Part shown: positions 1 to 8,890 of the stretch, piece by piece
Position numbering within the stretch: position 1 is the stretch's first letter
Layout of the letters: each line of letters starts with the position of its first letter
Source: a virus
Virus record (IMG/VR): IMGVR_UViG_3300017782_000043
Span: 1-42,948 of that record
Direction: 5' to 3' (one strand)
DNA length: 42,948 nt
Translations under genes and position numbers: made by a program
Notes under the pieces: model-generated
Databases searched by the model: none
Told to the model about the DNA's origin: nothing
The model's input: only the letters and a program-made list of their open reading frames with translations

Positions 1-1
1 G

Positions 2-1324
2 TTTGTTGCAGGCGATTACAAAAGCGCAGGTAACATTCAGAACATACAAGGACAATTAAATGGTGCTATAAAAGTAGGTGCAGTAGGTACTGCTCCTGAA
101 TACTTTTTACCAAAGCAGATATTGAAAGTTCCAATGAGCGAAACCGCCGCAGGTGGTGCAACTGGTTCAGAAGGTGCTATATCAGTAGAGGTAAATGACT
201 ATATGTTGTACAAGTTAGATGATAGCTATGTACCTGCAAAAGGTTATTTATTTCAAGCTGATGATGATGGTACTGCAGGTGGTGGTAACGCCGCTGACAT
301 AACAAAAGGTGCTTTTCAAACTGCTAAACCAAGTGCAGATTATAGCGTTGCTAATTATGTAGAGTGTGTTAGAATCAAAGTAAGTATAATCAAGAATTGT
401 ATTGGTTCAGCACCTGCTTTAGCAAACTTCCATACTGATGCACCTGTAGAAAGTGTCTATAAAGAATCAATTTCAGGTTCTTTAGAAAAGATGCGTTCTT
501 ACATTGTCGGTAATGCTCACGAAGAAGGTTCTTCACTCATTGGTAAGCAATGGAATGACCAACCTTTCAGCACAGGTTATGGGCAAACTCAAATTTGGCG
601 TACTGAGTTCGGTATGACAAACACTGCTCGTGCTACTATTTTGAAGTACGAAGCAAATGAGTGGGCTAGAATTTGGAGAGATAAGTTAATTGAACATAAG
701 TGGGATATTGAACATTCAATCCTATTTGGTTCTCAGTACTCAGGTGGTAGTTATAACTACACTCAAGGTGCCGTTGACTATGTTCAAAGTAATGGTAATA
801 TCTTCAACATGACCTTAGCTTCAAAGACTCAAGATGATTTTCTTGATGATTTGTCAAAGTTAATTGACCCAAGATACAACTCATCACAATCAACAGTATT
901 CTTCTGTTCTACTGAAGTTTACAATTGGTTGCATAAGTTGAGTGGTTACTTTGCTAATAACGTAGCAAATATGTATCCGGGTGCAGGTGTAGATGAGTCT
1001 AAATCTCTCGGTAGAGCTGATTTTGCTATCACAGGAAGGTCTAAGTCTTTTGGCGTAGACATTTCTAGGATTAGCACAGTTTATGGAGACATGAATGTTG
1101 CTCGTCACGTAATGCTTGACGGAACTAATGTTAAGATGTTAGGTCTTAATATGAAGCACGTGAAGTACAGACCACTTGTAGGTAATGGCGTCAGCCGTGA
1201 TACTTCAGTCTATGTCGGTGTTCAATCTTTAGAGAACACAGGTACAGATAAGAGAGTCGATATGATTCTTACTGAAGCAGGTATGGAATATCAAATGCCT
1301 GAATCACACGCTATCTGGAAGTAA
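2..1324 (+). CDS. Major capsid protein, 5' end missing
   Basis: The reading frame is open from base 2 with no start codon or ribosome site in the window, so this is the last 440 residues of a gene that begins upstream; an apparent TTG start at 122 is internal. The sequence has the layout of the phage SU10-type major capsid protein family (HK97 fold): a middle section with conserved W, E, K/R and D positions around 'WRDKLIEHKWDIE', then a beta-rich C-terminal half ending in 'ESHAIWK'. It would form the icosahedral shell. It is followed at once by a strong terminator, as is common for the most abundant virion protein, and then by head-tail genes. Family assignment is from sequence pattern alone; the capsid role is likely, the exact family less certain. 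Confidence 0.72.
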   Translation, partial: FVAGDYKSAGNIQNIQGQLNGAIKVGAVGTAPEYFLPKQILKVPMSETAAGGATGSEGAISVEVNDYMLYKLDDSYVPAKGYLFQADDDGTAGGGNAADITKGAFQTAKPSADYSVANYVECVRIKVSIIKNCIGSAPALANFHTDAPVESVYKESISGSLEKMRSYIVGNAHEEGSSLIGKQWNDQPFSTGYGQTQIWRTEFGMTNTARATILKYEANEWARIWRDKLIEHKWDIEHSILFGSQYSGGSYNYTQGAVDYVQSNGNIFNMTLASKTQDDFLDDLSKLIDPRYNSSQSTVFFCSTEVYNWLHKLSGYFANNVANMYPGAGVDESKSLGRADFAITGRSKSFGVDISRISTVYGDMNVARHVMLDGTNVKMLGLNMKHVKYRPLVGNGVSRDTSVYVGVQSLENTGTDKRVDMILTEAGMEYQMPESHAIWK

Positions 1325-1338
1325 TCAGATAACCATAT

Positions 1339-1371
1339 ATGGGGAGTCCCTGATTCACACTCCCCATTTTT
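1339..1371 (+). terminator. Rho-independent terminator after capsid gene
   Basis: A perfect 9-bp stem (ATGGGGAGT pairing with ACTCCCCAT), an 11-base loop and a run of five T follow the capsid stop codon by 14 bases. It lies between the capsid gene and the next structural gene, so it probably lets capsid mRNA accumulate above the downstream genes through partial read-through. Confidence 0.85.
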
Positions 1372-1385
1372 ACAGGAGATGATAA

Positions 1386-2933
1386 ATGGCTATAACAAAT
1401 ATCGAAGCCGAAATTCAATCCCTTTCTGATGTTTCTAGTGCTAACGCTAATTTCATAGAATCCGCTCAAAAATGGGTTGTAAGTAGTATACCAAAAAATT
1501 ATATGTGGGCATTTGTTTCTAAAACATCTAATGCCACATCAAATCCGGTAGCATTACCAAGTACAATAGTTACTGATAGTGTTATCGGTCTTGTCCGTAA
1601 TGGATACAATTGTTCTGAGATAGAACAAAAATATAGAGGAATGGTCGAGTCTAATGACGTTGCTAGTTTATATTTCCCAACTAAAAAACATCCTAAGTAT
1701 GTAAAAGATGGAAATGGTAATTACGATGTTTATCCTTTACCAACTGCTGACCCTGCTGAACCTGCTTATATCTTATATGTAGATTATACTCAAATAGATG
1801 ATGATTCAGATTTAAGAAATGCAGTTATTTTTTATGCAATATCAAAAGAATTTGGAACAAAAGGTCAAAGTAAGATTATTGATTTTAGTGAAATTGCTTT
1901 ACCTGTAATAATAGCTGACCCTAGCTTTGGGACAGACTTGTCAATAAGTGTTGCACCTCCTGTTATTCCTACAATAGATAAAACGATTTTAGATACTTCA
2001 TCGTGGGTTGCACCTCAGTATGTTGCCTCTAGTTTGCAATTAGCGGATTTTCCATATATGACTTGGAATTTCCCAACTTCTCCTGTTGCTCCCTCGATTG
2101 CATCTAATGAGGTCGCAGATTGGGAAAGTGCAACCCCGAATTTTGTTGCACCAACTCTTCCTACTTTAGATTTTACAGGTATGGATAGTGATTTAACTTC
2201 TGAAGACCCTGAGATGGTACAAGCAAGAAATGTAAAAATGGGAACACAAATGTCTGAGTATCAAACACAACTTTCTACTCAACAAGCAAAATTCAATGAA
2301 GAACAAGCAGTATTTCAAGCTACAGTTCAAACATTTACTCAAGAAGCAAACTTACTAGAAGCACATGAAAATAGAAAACTACAAAAGTTTGGTCAAGAGT
2401 TATCAAAGTATCAAGCTGACATAAATGCAATTATTTCACAAAACCAAGCAAAGATACAAGCTTGGTCAAATGAAGCATCTACTAGAGTACAAAATTTCCA
2501 AGCACAGAATCAAAGCAACTTAAACGATTTTAATGCTAGGAATATAGAGTTTCAATCTCAAGTTCAGGAAGCAACTCAAAATGCTCAGTTTACAGAAGCT
2601 AGAGAACAAAGAGAAATGGCTAAGTATAGTTCCGAGTTACAAAAATACCAACAAGATGTAAATCAAAAAGTAACTATTTTTCAACAAAATCTTGGTAAAT
2701 CTGTACAGGAATATTCACAGAAACTTGCTAAATTCAACGCAGAATTAACTAGGCAATCATCTCTTGTTGGTCAAAAGCAACAGGAGGCAGGTACTAAGTT
2801 GCAACAATTTGACAGATATGATAAAGAATCAAACAAGTATTATCAGTGGGCTAATGGAGAAATACAAAAGTTCATACAAAATAATGAAAGAACGACTTCA
2901 AGAGCATTGACTCAACAAGCGTTACAAAGATAA
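1386..2933 (+). CDS. Virion structural protein with long Gln-rich coiled coil
   Basis: A 515-residue protein whose ATG is preceded by AGGAG in the short gap after the capsid terminator. Residues 1 to about 170 look globular, with a segment rich in aromatic residues and aspartate ('YILYVDYTQID'). Residues 180-270 are Pro/Ala/Ser-rich, and residues about 275-515 form an almost unbroken Gln/Ala/Glu-rich helix with heptad-like spacing and repeated 'KYQ'/'KFN' elements, a long coiled coil. Position straight after the capsid gene suggests a head-tail or internal structural role. I do not recognise a named family; the structural assignment rests on position and composition. Confidence 0.6.
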   Translation: MAITNIEAEIQSLSDVSSANANFIESAQKWVVSSIPKNYMWAFVSKTSNATSNPVALPSTIVTDSVIGLVRNGYNCSEIEQKYRGMVESNDVASLYFPTKKHPKYVKDGNGNYDVYPLPTADPAEPAYILYVDYTQIDDDSDLRNAVIFYAISKEFGTKGQSKIIDFSEIALPVIIADPSFGTDLSISVAPPVIPTIDKTILDTSSWVAPQYVASSLQLADFPYMTWNFPTSPVAPSIASNEVADWESATPNFVAPTLPTLDFTGMDSDLTSEDPEMVQARNVKMGTQMSEYQTQLSTQQAKFNEEQAVFQATVQTFTQEANLLEAHENRKLQKFGQELSKYQADINAIISQNQAKIQAWSNEASTRVQNFQAQNQSNLNDFNARNIEFQSQVQEATQNAQFTEAREQREMAKYSSELQKYQQDVNQKVTIFQQNLGKSVQEYSQKLAKFNAELTRQSSLVGQKQQEAGTKLQQFDRYDKESNKYYQWANGEIQKFIQNNERTTSRALTQQALQR

Positions 2934-2942
2934 GGAATTATT

Positions 2943-3380
2943 ATGGCAGATAAATTTTATATTAATTATTCAGCATCAGCATCACCTATTGAAGAGTTAG
3001 AAGCTGCTGATAGTAGTCAAAAATCTAGAATTATACATAGTTCTATAGATAAAACTATAGGAGGTGGTAAAGAGATAGATTGTGGAGGAACTGCAGGAGA
3101 TGTAGCTTATCAAAGTTATGCAACAAATACTAATACTTCAGCTGCTCCATTATCAGGTACAGGATACGACTTTTTAATGATAAAGATTGCAGAAGCAATA
3201 GACTCAGATGGAGATTGTGATTGTATTATAGAGATAAGTGGTGTAGTAGTTAGTAAGTTACTTAAAGTTGGAGATGTTTGTTTACTTAGACCTCCTGGAA
3301 TAGCAGGTTCAGTAATAGAAATATACTCTACGGCAAGTAAGCTTTGTAAAATAGATATACTATCAGGTAAGGAAGCATAA
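2943..3380 (+). CDS. Small structural protein, unknown
   Basis: A 145-residue acidic protein starting 9 bases after the preceding stop, with AAGGA upstream. It is rich in Ser, Ala, Asp and Ile and looks beta-rich in its second half ('CIIEISGVVVSKLLKVGDV'). Its stop overlaps the next start (TAATG), so the two are probably translationally coupled. Placement between the coiled-coil virion protein and the head-tail joining genes suggests a capsid decoration or head-joining role, but nothing in the sequence proves this. Confidence 0.5.
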   Translation: MADKFYINYSASASPIEELEAADSSQKSRIIHSSIDKTIGGGKEIDCGGTAGDVAYQSYATNTNTSAAPLSGTGYDFLMIKIAEAIDSDGDCDCIIEISGVVVSKLLKVGDVCLLRPPGIAGSVIEIYSTASKLCKIDILSGKEA

Positions 3381-3658
3381 TGACCGTACAAGAAATAATG
3401 GAAAGAACGGGAACTAATGAGACAGGTCTTGTAATTGCTTGGCTAAAAGATGCTATACATCTTATACAATCTACTTATAATGAGAATATAGCTACATGGC
3501 AAACAAATGTTACAGAAGGAGTTAGAGATTATCCTTTACCTGCTAACTTAATTAAAATTGGTTCTATATCAATATTAGATACGCAAAAAGAAAAGTATAT
3601 GCGTATAAGAAGATTACCTCAGCAACCTAATATGATAAAGGATACTAATCCATCATGA
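3380..3658 (+). CDS. Head-tail adaptor-like protein, N-terminal half
   Basis: A 92-residue protein. A helical N-terminal part is followed by 'VTEGVRDYPLPANLIKIGSI', the pattern typical of phage head-tail connector/adaptor proteins placed just after the capsid. Its stop overlaps the next gene's ATG in an ATGA. The following protein begins with 'WAYYISGRNIHLY', which is what normally continues this motif within a single polypeptide in such adaptors, so the two genes look like halves of one adaptor. I see no slippery sequence at the junction, so two coupled proteins or an ancestral split are the simplest readings. Confidence 0.55.
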   Translation: MTVQEIMERTGTNETGLVIAWLKDAIHLIQSTYNENIATWQTNVTEGVRDYPLPANLIKIGSISILDTQKEKYMRIRRLPQQPNMIKDTNPS

Positions 3659-4131
3659 GTAAAAATGTAGATAGAACTTGGGCATACTATATAAGTGGTA
3701 GAAATATACACTTGTATCAGCTTTCTCACGATTCAGGAGATAAAGACGCTAGTTATCAAATTAGAATACCTGAGTTTGAAGATAGTATACAATTAGTATA
3801 CCCAAAAGAAACAATAACTAGTGGTTTAATGTTTGAAGGTACTGCATTTATAGAACCTTTTGTAACTGCAGACCCTAATGAATTAAACGCAGGTTCTAAT
3901 CCATCATTAACGGAAGCTACGACTCCTGATGAGAATAGCCACTTAAATTTAAATCGTATGCTTAGTTTAGCTTGCGTTGATTATGTACAAGCTAATTTAG
4001 AAGATAGAAAAGGCGATGTAGCTAAAAAAGAGTATTACATGAAAGAGTTTTATGGAAAACTAGCAGATAGTGAAAGTAATAAAAGAAGAAGTTTAATGAC
4101 TTCTGTAGTTAATCCTTTTGCATTGAGATAA
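3655..4131 (+). CDS. Head-tail adaptor-like protein, C-terminal half
   Basis: A 158-residue protein whose ATG overlaps the preceding stop. The N-terminus 'WAYYISGRNIHLYQLS' and the following 'DASYQIRIPEF' resemble the beta part of phage head-tail connector proteins. The C-terminal half is helical ('LACVDYVQANLEDRKGDV') and contains the Lys-rich 'YYMKEFYGKL', as in adaptors that pack a helix against the portal ring. With the previous gene it likely forms the ring below the portal. The role is inferred from layout and motif shape. Confidence 0.55.
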   Translation: MSKNVDRTWAYYISGRNIHLYQLSHDSGDKDASYQIRIPEFEDSIQLVYPKETITSGLMFEGTAFIEPFVTADPNELNAGSNPSLTEATTPDENSHLNLNRMLSLACVDYVQANLEDRKGDVAKKEYYMKEFYGKLADSESNKRRSLMTSVVNPFALR

Positions 4132-4133
4132 TT

Positions 4134-4457
4134 ATGGCAATGACATTAACAGAAAGAATGAATACAATTAATGGGGATGATAAACATTCTCATACATATT
4201 GCGAAGCAATCAATAAAAGATTAAAAGCAATGGGGACACATAATAGTGTTGATTATAGTGGTATATCATTAAAAAAGTATACAATAGATGAGGCTTTTAA
4301 TATAATATACAAAAATAACGACATAAGAAGTATGACTTCTAGCGAGATTTTAAATCTCATGGTAGCGGGAAATAGCGATAAGTATAAGTACACAGAAAAA
4401 GAGGCGTTAAATAAAATTGAGACTCTTACAAATTTTAACAATGGGATACCATCATAA
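4134..4457 (+). CDS. Small protein of unknown function in virion operon
   Basis: A 107-residue Lys/Asn-rich, mainly helical protein with no motif I recognise. It starts two bases after the adaptor gene stop, without a clear ribosome binding site, and ends in a TAATG overlap with the next gene, so it is part of the same translationally coupled operon. The first fibre-type genes follow, so it sits at the boundary between head-tail and fibre genes. Confidence 0.45.
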   Translation: MAMTLTERMNTINGDDKHSHTYCEAINKRLKAMGTHNSVDYSGISLKKYTIDEAFNIIYKNNDIRSMTSSEILNLMVAGNSDKYKYTEKEALNKIETLTNFNNGIPS

Positions 4458-4657
4458 TGTCTGATTATACAGTTACAAGTGGTGAATTATCTTCAAATTT
4501 TATTGTTTCTAGTGGAGCCGCGAGTGGTTCGTTTGTATTTAACGATACACCTCCAACTTCCTTATATATTACAACAAGCGTTACTTATGCTTTGTGGAAT
4601 ACTATGAGCAATTTAAGTTTATGGCAAAATATAAATCAAACATGGGAGGAGTTATAA
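4457..4657 (+). CDS. Small fibre-associated protein, unknown
   Basis: A 66-residue Ser/Thr-rich protein that looks beta-rich and ends in a Trp-rich tail ('LWQNINQTWEEL'). It starts in a TAATG overlap and stops directly against the next ATG; the ribosome site GGGAGGAG of the next gene lies inside its end. Composition matches neighbouring fibre proteins, so it may be a small tail-tip or fibre accessory. The function is unknown. Confidence 0.4.
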   Translation: MSDYTVTSGELSSNFIVSSGAASGSFVFNDTPPTSLYITTSVTYALWNTMSNLSLWQNINQTWEEL

Positions 4658-4999
4658 ATGGCTAGTTTAACAGGAAGAACAATTAATACTTCTTACAAAG
4701 ATTTAATCACAGTAGCAGGTTCTACTGATGGTGAAGGAATAGAAAATTCCTTAAAACAACTTTTTGATGGAGCAGGTGAAGGCAGTGCTTTATCATTATC
4801 ATCTTCTGATATAGGAGTTAGAGGTAGTTTTCTAACAGATTCTGTGACAGATTTTGTCTTCAAAGAAAGTGGAGGCTCTACTATATTTACAATTAAAAAT
4901 AGTGGGGTTATTCAATTAAAAGAACAATCAGCTACTCCAAGTGCTTTAGAAGGAGCGTTATACTACAAAGATAATGCTCTTTACATTGGTGTAGAATAA
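4658..4999 (+). CDS. Short fibre-like structural protein
   Basis: A 113-residue protein with N-terminus 'MASLTGRTINTSYKDLI' and a C-terminal half of short beta segments ('TIFTIKNSGVIQL', 'LEGALYYKDNALYIGVE'). This C-terminal pattern is common in phage tail-fibre proteins that trimerise as beta prisms. A strong GGGAGGAG lies upstream, and the next gene is a large fibre. It is probably a short fibre or fibre adaptor. Confidence 0.55.
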   Translation: MASLTGRTINTSYKDLITVAGSTDGEGIENSLKQLFDGAGEGSALSLSSSDIGVRGSFLTDSVTDFVFKESGGSTIFTIKNSGVIQLKEQSATPSALEGALYYKDNALYIGVE

Positions 5000-5016
5000 T
5001 TAAAGGAGAATAAACA

Positions 5017-6333
5017 ATGGCAAGTTGGAAGAAAATATTGCATAATGGAAGTGCCTCCGCTGATTTCCCTACATTAAATCAAAGTACGACGGGTTCAGCA
5101 GCTACACTAACAACAGCAAGAAATTTTAGCATTGGTGGTGACCTCACTGCAAGTGCTATAAGTTTCGATGGTAGTGGTAACGTAGCGTTATCAGCTACAA
5201 TAGATAATGGAACAGTTGACGCAAACGCATTAGCCTCAAACGCAGTTACAAATGCTAAAATGGCAAATGACTCAGTAGATGTTGCAGAATTAAATACAGG
5301 TAACGAAGTAAGTTCAAGTACTGATGGTTATTTCTTATCGTGGGATGATACGACTGGTGAGATGAGATGGTCAGCCGCGGCTACAGGAGATGTTACTTCA
5401 GTACAAATTAGTACAGGAACAGGATTAACAGGTGGTGCTATAGGTAATAGTGGAGCCGTTGCTTTTACTTTAGGAATGGATTTTGCAGGTGTAGTAGATG
5501 GTGGTGTTAAACCCGCTACAGGTGACCACATTCACTCATTTGTTACAGGGTTTGGATACACAACTAACACAGGTACTGTGACTTCAGTAGCAACCGGAAC
5601 GGGTATTTCAGGAGGAACAATCACAGGAAGTGGTACAATAGCACTTGCTTTAAGTGAATTGTCAGTTGAGACATCTTTTACTGCAGGTTCGGATTCAATA
5701 CCATTTCACGATGATGGCGCAGGTGCAGATAGGTTAGCAGAAAGTGGAACTATCCCAATATCATTTTTTAATAATGATGCTAGTTTTACAACTAATGTTG
5801 GTGACATAACAGCCGTAACCGTAACTGCTGGCAATGGTTTAACTGGTGGTGGTACAGCTAGTTCTGGTTCTTTTAGTAAGACATTGGCAGTCGGTCAAGG
5901 AACGGGTGTAACCGTAGGTGCAAACGATATATCAATTGGTCAGGCAGTTGGAACTAGTGATGATGTAACATTTAACGATGTCACAATTAGTGGTAATCTT
6001 ATTGTAAGTGGTAGTTCTACTACAGTTAATACTGAAACAGTAACCATACAAGACAATATTATCGTATTAAACTCTAACGCCTCTTCAACACCTTCAGAAG
6101 ACGCAGGTATAGAAGTAGAGCGTGGTTCTAGAACTAATACATTCATTAAGTGGGATGAAAGTGCTAAAGAATGGGTAGGTAGAGTTCAAGCGAGTTCAGC
6201 TAATGATACTACAGGATATGAAGGAAGAGTCGCTACAATAGAAAGAGCGAGTTCAGGAACTTCAGGTTCAGTAGCTACTGTGGGTGCTATGTTTGTTAAT
6301 AGCTCATCAGGTAGCATCTATATGTACACCTAA
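5017..6333 (+). CDS. Tail fibre protein
   Basis: A 438-residue Thr/Gly/Ser-rich protein starting after AAAGGAGA. It begins with MASWKKIL, a docking-like N-terminus also found on the fibre at 6709. The body contains fibre repeats: 'ARNFSIGGDLTAS' (around residue 34), two 'GNGLTGG'/'GTGISGG' blocks, and near the C-terminus 'VSGSSTTVNTETVTIQDN', a beta-prism module widespread in phage fibres. It probably forms a trimeric fibre for host recognition. The short C-terminal end lacks an obvious receptor-binding head, so it may be a proximal segment or an alternative fibre. Confidence 0.75.
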   Translation: MASWKKILHNGSASADFPTLNQSTTGSAATLTTARNFSIGGDLTASAISFDGSGNVALSATIDNGTVDANALASNAVTNAKMANDSVDVAELNTGNEVSSSTDGYFLSWDDTTGEMRWSAAATGDVTSVQISTGTGLTGGAIGNSGAVAFTLGMDFAGVVDGGVKPATGDHIHSFVTGFGYTTNTGTVTSVATGTGISGGTITGSGTIALALSELSVETSFTAGSDSIPFHDDGAGADRLAESGTIPISFFNNDASFTTNVGDITAVTVTAGNGLTGGGTASSGSFSKTLAVGQGTGVTVGANDISIGQAVGTSDDVTFNDVTISGNLIVSGSSTTVNTETVTIQDNIIVLNSNASSTPSEDAGIEVERGSRTNTFIKWDESAKEWVGRVQASSANDTTGYEGRVATIERASSGTSGSVATVGAMFVNSSSGSIYMYT

Positions 6334-6545
6334 TGTCAAAGTATGTTAAATCAGACTCAATAAGGAAGCCTGTATTTATTGACCAACAACAAGAAGTATT
6401 TGAAGAAATAAAACTTGGAGTCAAGGATACGGACTTCCTATTGAAGATAATTATGCGTTCTAGTTTTGAAGGGACAGAATTAGAACTTGCTTATAATGTT
6501 GTAAGCAAATTAACTAAAATGCACAGGAGGAATCTTGAAGATTGA
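6333..6545 (+). CDS. Small protein between fibre genes, unknown
   Basis: A 70-residue charged helical protein that starts in a TAATG overlap with the fibre stop. No motif is recognised. The ribosome site AGGAGG of the next small gene lies within its 3' end, so the two are co-translated. Small helical proteins downstream of fibres are sometimes fibre chaperones, but there is no direct evidence here. Confidence 0.45.
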   Translation: MSKYVKSDSIRKPVFIDQQQEVFEEIKLGVKDTDFLLKIIMRSSFEGTELELAYNVVSKLTKMHRRNLED

Positions 6546-6702
6546 TTTAAATATGAGCGAACTAGGTGTGTCTATTCAAGCTATAGAACAAGTTACTATA
6601 AAAGGGAAAGATGCACCTCAGATTGCCAAATTACTAGAAACCCTTAAAGGGGCTTTTGATAAAGAATACGCTAAGCAACCACCTCCAAAAGAAGAAGGGT
6701 AA
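6535..6702 (+). CDS. Small protein, TTG start, unknown
   Basis: A 55-residue protein with a probable TTG start 4 bases after a perfect AGGAGG (6525-6530). The first in-frame ATG (6553) lies 22 bases from that site, too far to use it. It overlaps the previous gene by 11 bases. Residues 20-43 form an amphipathic helix, and the end is Pro/Lys/Glu-rich ('QPPPKEEG'). The function is unknown. It ends 6 bases before the second large fibre gene. Confidence 0.55.
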   Translation: MKIDLNMSELGVSIQAIEQVTIKGKDAPQIAKLLETLKGAFDKEYAKQPPPKEEG

Positions 6703-6708
6703 TTAGAT

Positions 6709-8403
6709 ATGGCATCATGGAAGAAAATACTATCTACAAGCGATGATTCTAGTTATAAAAATAGTAATGTAACTATAACTGACTTAGGTGGAGGTAGTGG
6801 TACTACTACTTTTTTAAGAAAAGATGGTAATTTTGCTACACCTACTAATACTAACCAATTAACTACTTTTAAGATTAAAGCTAATTCAGGTTCATCAGAA
6901 ACTATTGGTCAGGGAGAAACTATAACTTTTCAACAATCAGGAGCAACAACTGTATCACGAAGTGGCAATACGGTTACAATAAGTAGTACTGATAATAATA
7001 CTCAAAGAGCAATAACTAGTTCACCTAGTGTGAGTACCTCTACAAGCATTTCTGCTAGTTGGGCAAATTCTCATACAAATGATGGCGAACTTCATATGCC
7101 TAATCCTAGTGGAGCAAGTGCAGGAGAATTTCTACGTTATGATGGTACTTGGCAAACTCCACCTGATACTAATACAAATACTACTTATAGTTTTAGTGCT
7201 TATGATAATAGCCCCGCAAGTGGTATAACCATAACTCCAAGTTCGGGTAGTGCAACAACAATTGAATTTGTAGATGGAGATTTATACTACGGTGTAAGTA
7301 GTAATGAAATAACTGCTAATATTAGTAGTAGTGCAATTTCAACTGGTAAGTTAGCAAATGATGCAGTTACTGCAAGTAAGATTGCTGATGGACAAATAAC
7401 TCTTGCTCATATGGCTGATGATAGTATTAGATATGCACAAATAGACGCTAGTAATACAGGTTCCACAGGTCAAGTCTTAACTAAAAGCCCAACTACTCAA
7501 GGGTTTACTTGGCAAACTGTTGCTGCTGACACTAATACAACGTATAGTATAAGTGCTTCAGCAGGATTTGGACACGCTTCTATAAGTTTGATACCTTCAT
7601 CAGGAAGCGCACAAAGCATTACTTTTGATGACGCTAATGGAGTATCTTGGGAAGCACCTAGTAGTCAGATAAGGGCAATTGTTCAGGGAAATAATATTAA
7701 TTGGAGTACAGATTTAGCAGTAGCAAATGGAGGCACGGGTTCTTCAAGTGCGAGTGGTGCTAGAACTAACTTAGGATTAGGTTCATCAAGCAATGTAACA
7801 TTTAATCAAATTGAAACTAATGATTCTTTAATTGTAAATGGTCAATCTACTTTTTATGACACTGTTAATTTTGCAGGAAGTGATATAGATGTTAGCAGTA
7901 GTCCTATCACAGGTTTATCTACTTTATATGTATTGTCTTATACTTGTCAAGTAAATGTATATACAGGTAAGTACTATACGACTAATGCTAGTTTAGGTGC
8001 TAATTATCCTTATTGGAATAGATATTTATCGTCAGTTCCAACAAGTGTAGGCTCAAGTAATAGCACTTATAATATGCCTATTCTTATACCAAAAGCAGGT
8101 AAGATAATAAAGTGGGGATTTAATGGTATGGGGAATAGTTCTTTAATAGGAAATTGTACTTGGTATTTAAGATATGGAACTTGTAGTAATGGAGCAGCAA
8201 ATACAGGAACATTGGCAACTGTTGGAACTGATAAAACAGTAAATGTTGCTACTGCTAATAGACAATATGAATGGAAAAATTCAGGTTTAACTCATAGCGT
8301 AGCAGAAGATGGAGTGCTTGTTCCTTTGTGTTATGGTAGTTCTAGTAGTACAAAGTATCTAAGAGGCACTTTTTACGTTGTAATAGAATATACACCGACA
8401 TAA
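6709..8403 (+). CDS. Tail fibre protein with C-terminal binding head
   Basis: A 564-residue Ser/Thr/Asn-rich protein beginning with MASWKKIL, the same N-terminus as the fibre at 5017. The shaft has repeated beta elements, including two related 'TNTTYS(F/I)SA' units near residues 157 and 280 and a 'TNLGLGSSSNVTFNQI' unit near 360 that is common in fibres. Residues about 410-564 differ in style (Tyr/Trp/Cys-rich, 'IPKAGKIIKWGFNG' and an end in 'FYVVIEYTPT'), like a globular beta-sandwich receptor-binding head. It is probably a host-recognition fibre. The gene has ribosome site GAAGGG at close range. Confidence 0.75.
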   Translation: MASWKKILSTSDDSSYKNSNVTITDLGGGSGTTTFLRKDGNFATPTNTNQLTTFKIKANSGSSETIGQGETITFQQSGATTVSRSGNTVTISSTDNNTQRAITSSPSVSTSTSISASWANSHTNDGELHMPNPSGASAGEFLRYDGTWQTPPDTNTNTTYSFSAYDNSPASGITITPSSGSATTIEFVDGDLYYGVSSNEITANISSSAISTGKLANDAVTASKIADGQITLAHMADDSIRYAQIDASNTGSTGQVLTKSPTTQGFTWQTVAADTNTTYSISASAGFGHASISLIPSSGSAQSITFDDANGVSWEAPSSQIRAIVQGNNINWSTDLAVANGGTGSSSASGARTNLGLGSSSNVTFNQIETNDSLIVNGQSTFYDTVNFAGSDIDVSSSPITGLSTLYVLSYTCQVNVYTGKYYTTNASLGANYPYWNRYLSSVPTSVGSSNSTYNMPILIPKAGKIIKWGFNGMGNSSLIGNCTWYLRYGTCSNGAANTGTLATVGTDKTVNVATANRQYEWKNSGLTHSVAEDGVLVPLCYGSSSSTKYLRGTFYVVIEYTPT

Positions 8404-8416
8404 TAAAGGAGAAATT

Positions 8417-8881
8417 ATGGCAGTTAAAAAATTTAGTGCAGTAAGAGAAAAAGCTTTAACAACAAAAAGCGATAATGAAATAAAAGAAAAGATAGAAGAG
8501 TTAGATGATTTAACATTGAATCACGACCCATCACCTGAACAAGCAATTATTATTAAGTTGATGACAAAGATGGATGAGACTGTTGATGAGATGAGCAATA
8601 TATCTTTAACACCTGGAGCAAAAGGAGATAAGGGAGATAAGGGTGATACAGGCTCTGCGGGTGCAAAAGGGGACACAGGTTCTCAAGGTGCTACTGGTCC
8701 TCAAGGAGCGACTGGAGCGACAGGAGCAACAGGTTCTGCAGGTGCTGCGGGTTCAGATGCTAGTGTTAGTGGGATTACAAGCAAACTTACTATTGTTAAG
8801 GATATAGAAAAAGGTTCTCCACGAAAACAACAATGGACATTTGAAAAAGGTTTATTAAAGAAAGTTGACGATTTAAAGTAA
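8417..8881 (+). CDS. Collagen-like repeat protein
   Basis: A 154-residue protein after AAAGGAG. Residues 1-65 form a charged helical stalk, residues 67-112 contain about 16 Gly-X-Y triplets (GDK, GDT, GAT, GPQ), and residues 115-154 form a short C-terminal module ('PRKQQWTFEKGLL'). Phage collagen-like proteins form trimeric rods in fibres or brushes. Position between the fibre and the small membrane proteins fits a fibre component. The C-terminal segment may fold as a small trimerisation cap. Confidence 0.75.
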   Translation: MAVKKFSAVREKALTTKSDNEIKEKIEELDDLTLNHDPSPEQAIIIKLMTKMDETVDEMSNISLTPGAKGDKGDKGDTGSAGAKGDTGSQGATGPQGATGATGATGSAGAAGSDASVSGITSKLTIVKDIEKGSPRKQQWTFEKGLLKKVDDLK

Positions 8882-8890
8882 GGAAATAAT

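Noticed and set aside
3649-3658. Programmed -1 frameshift joining the two adaptor halves
   Set aside because: The possible shift window contains no slippery heptamer or clear downstream structure.
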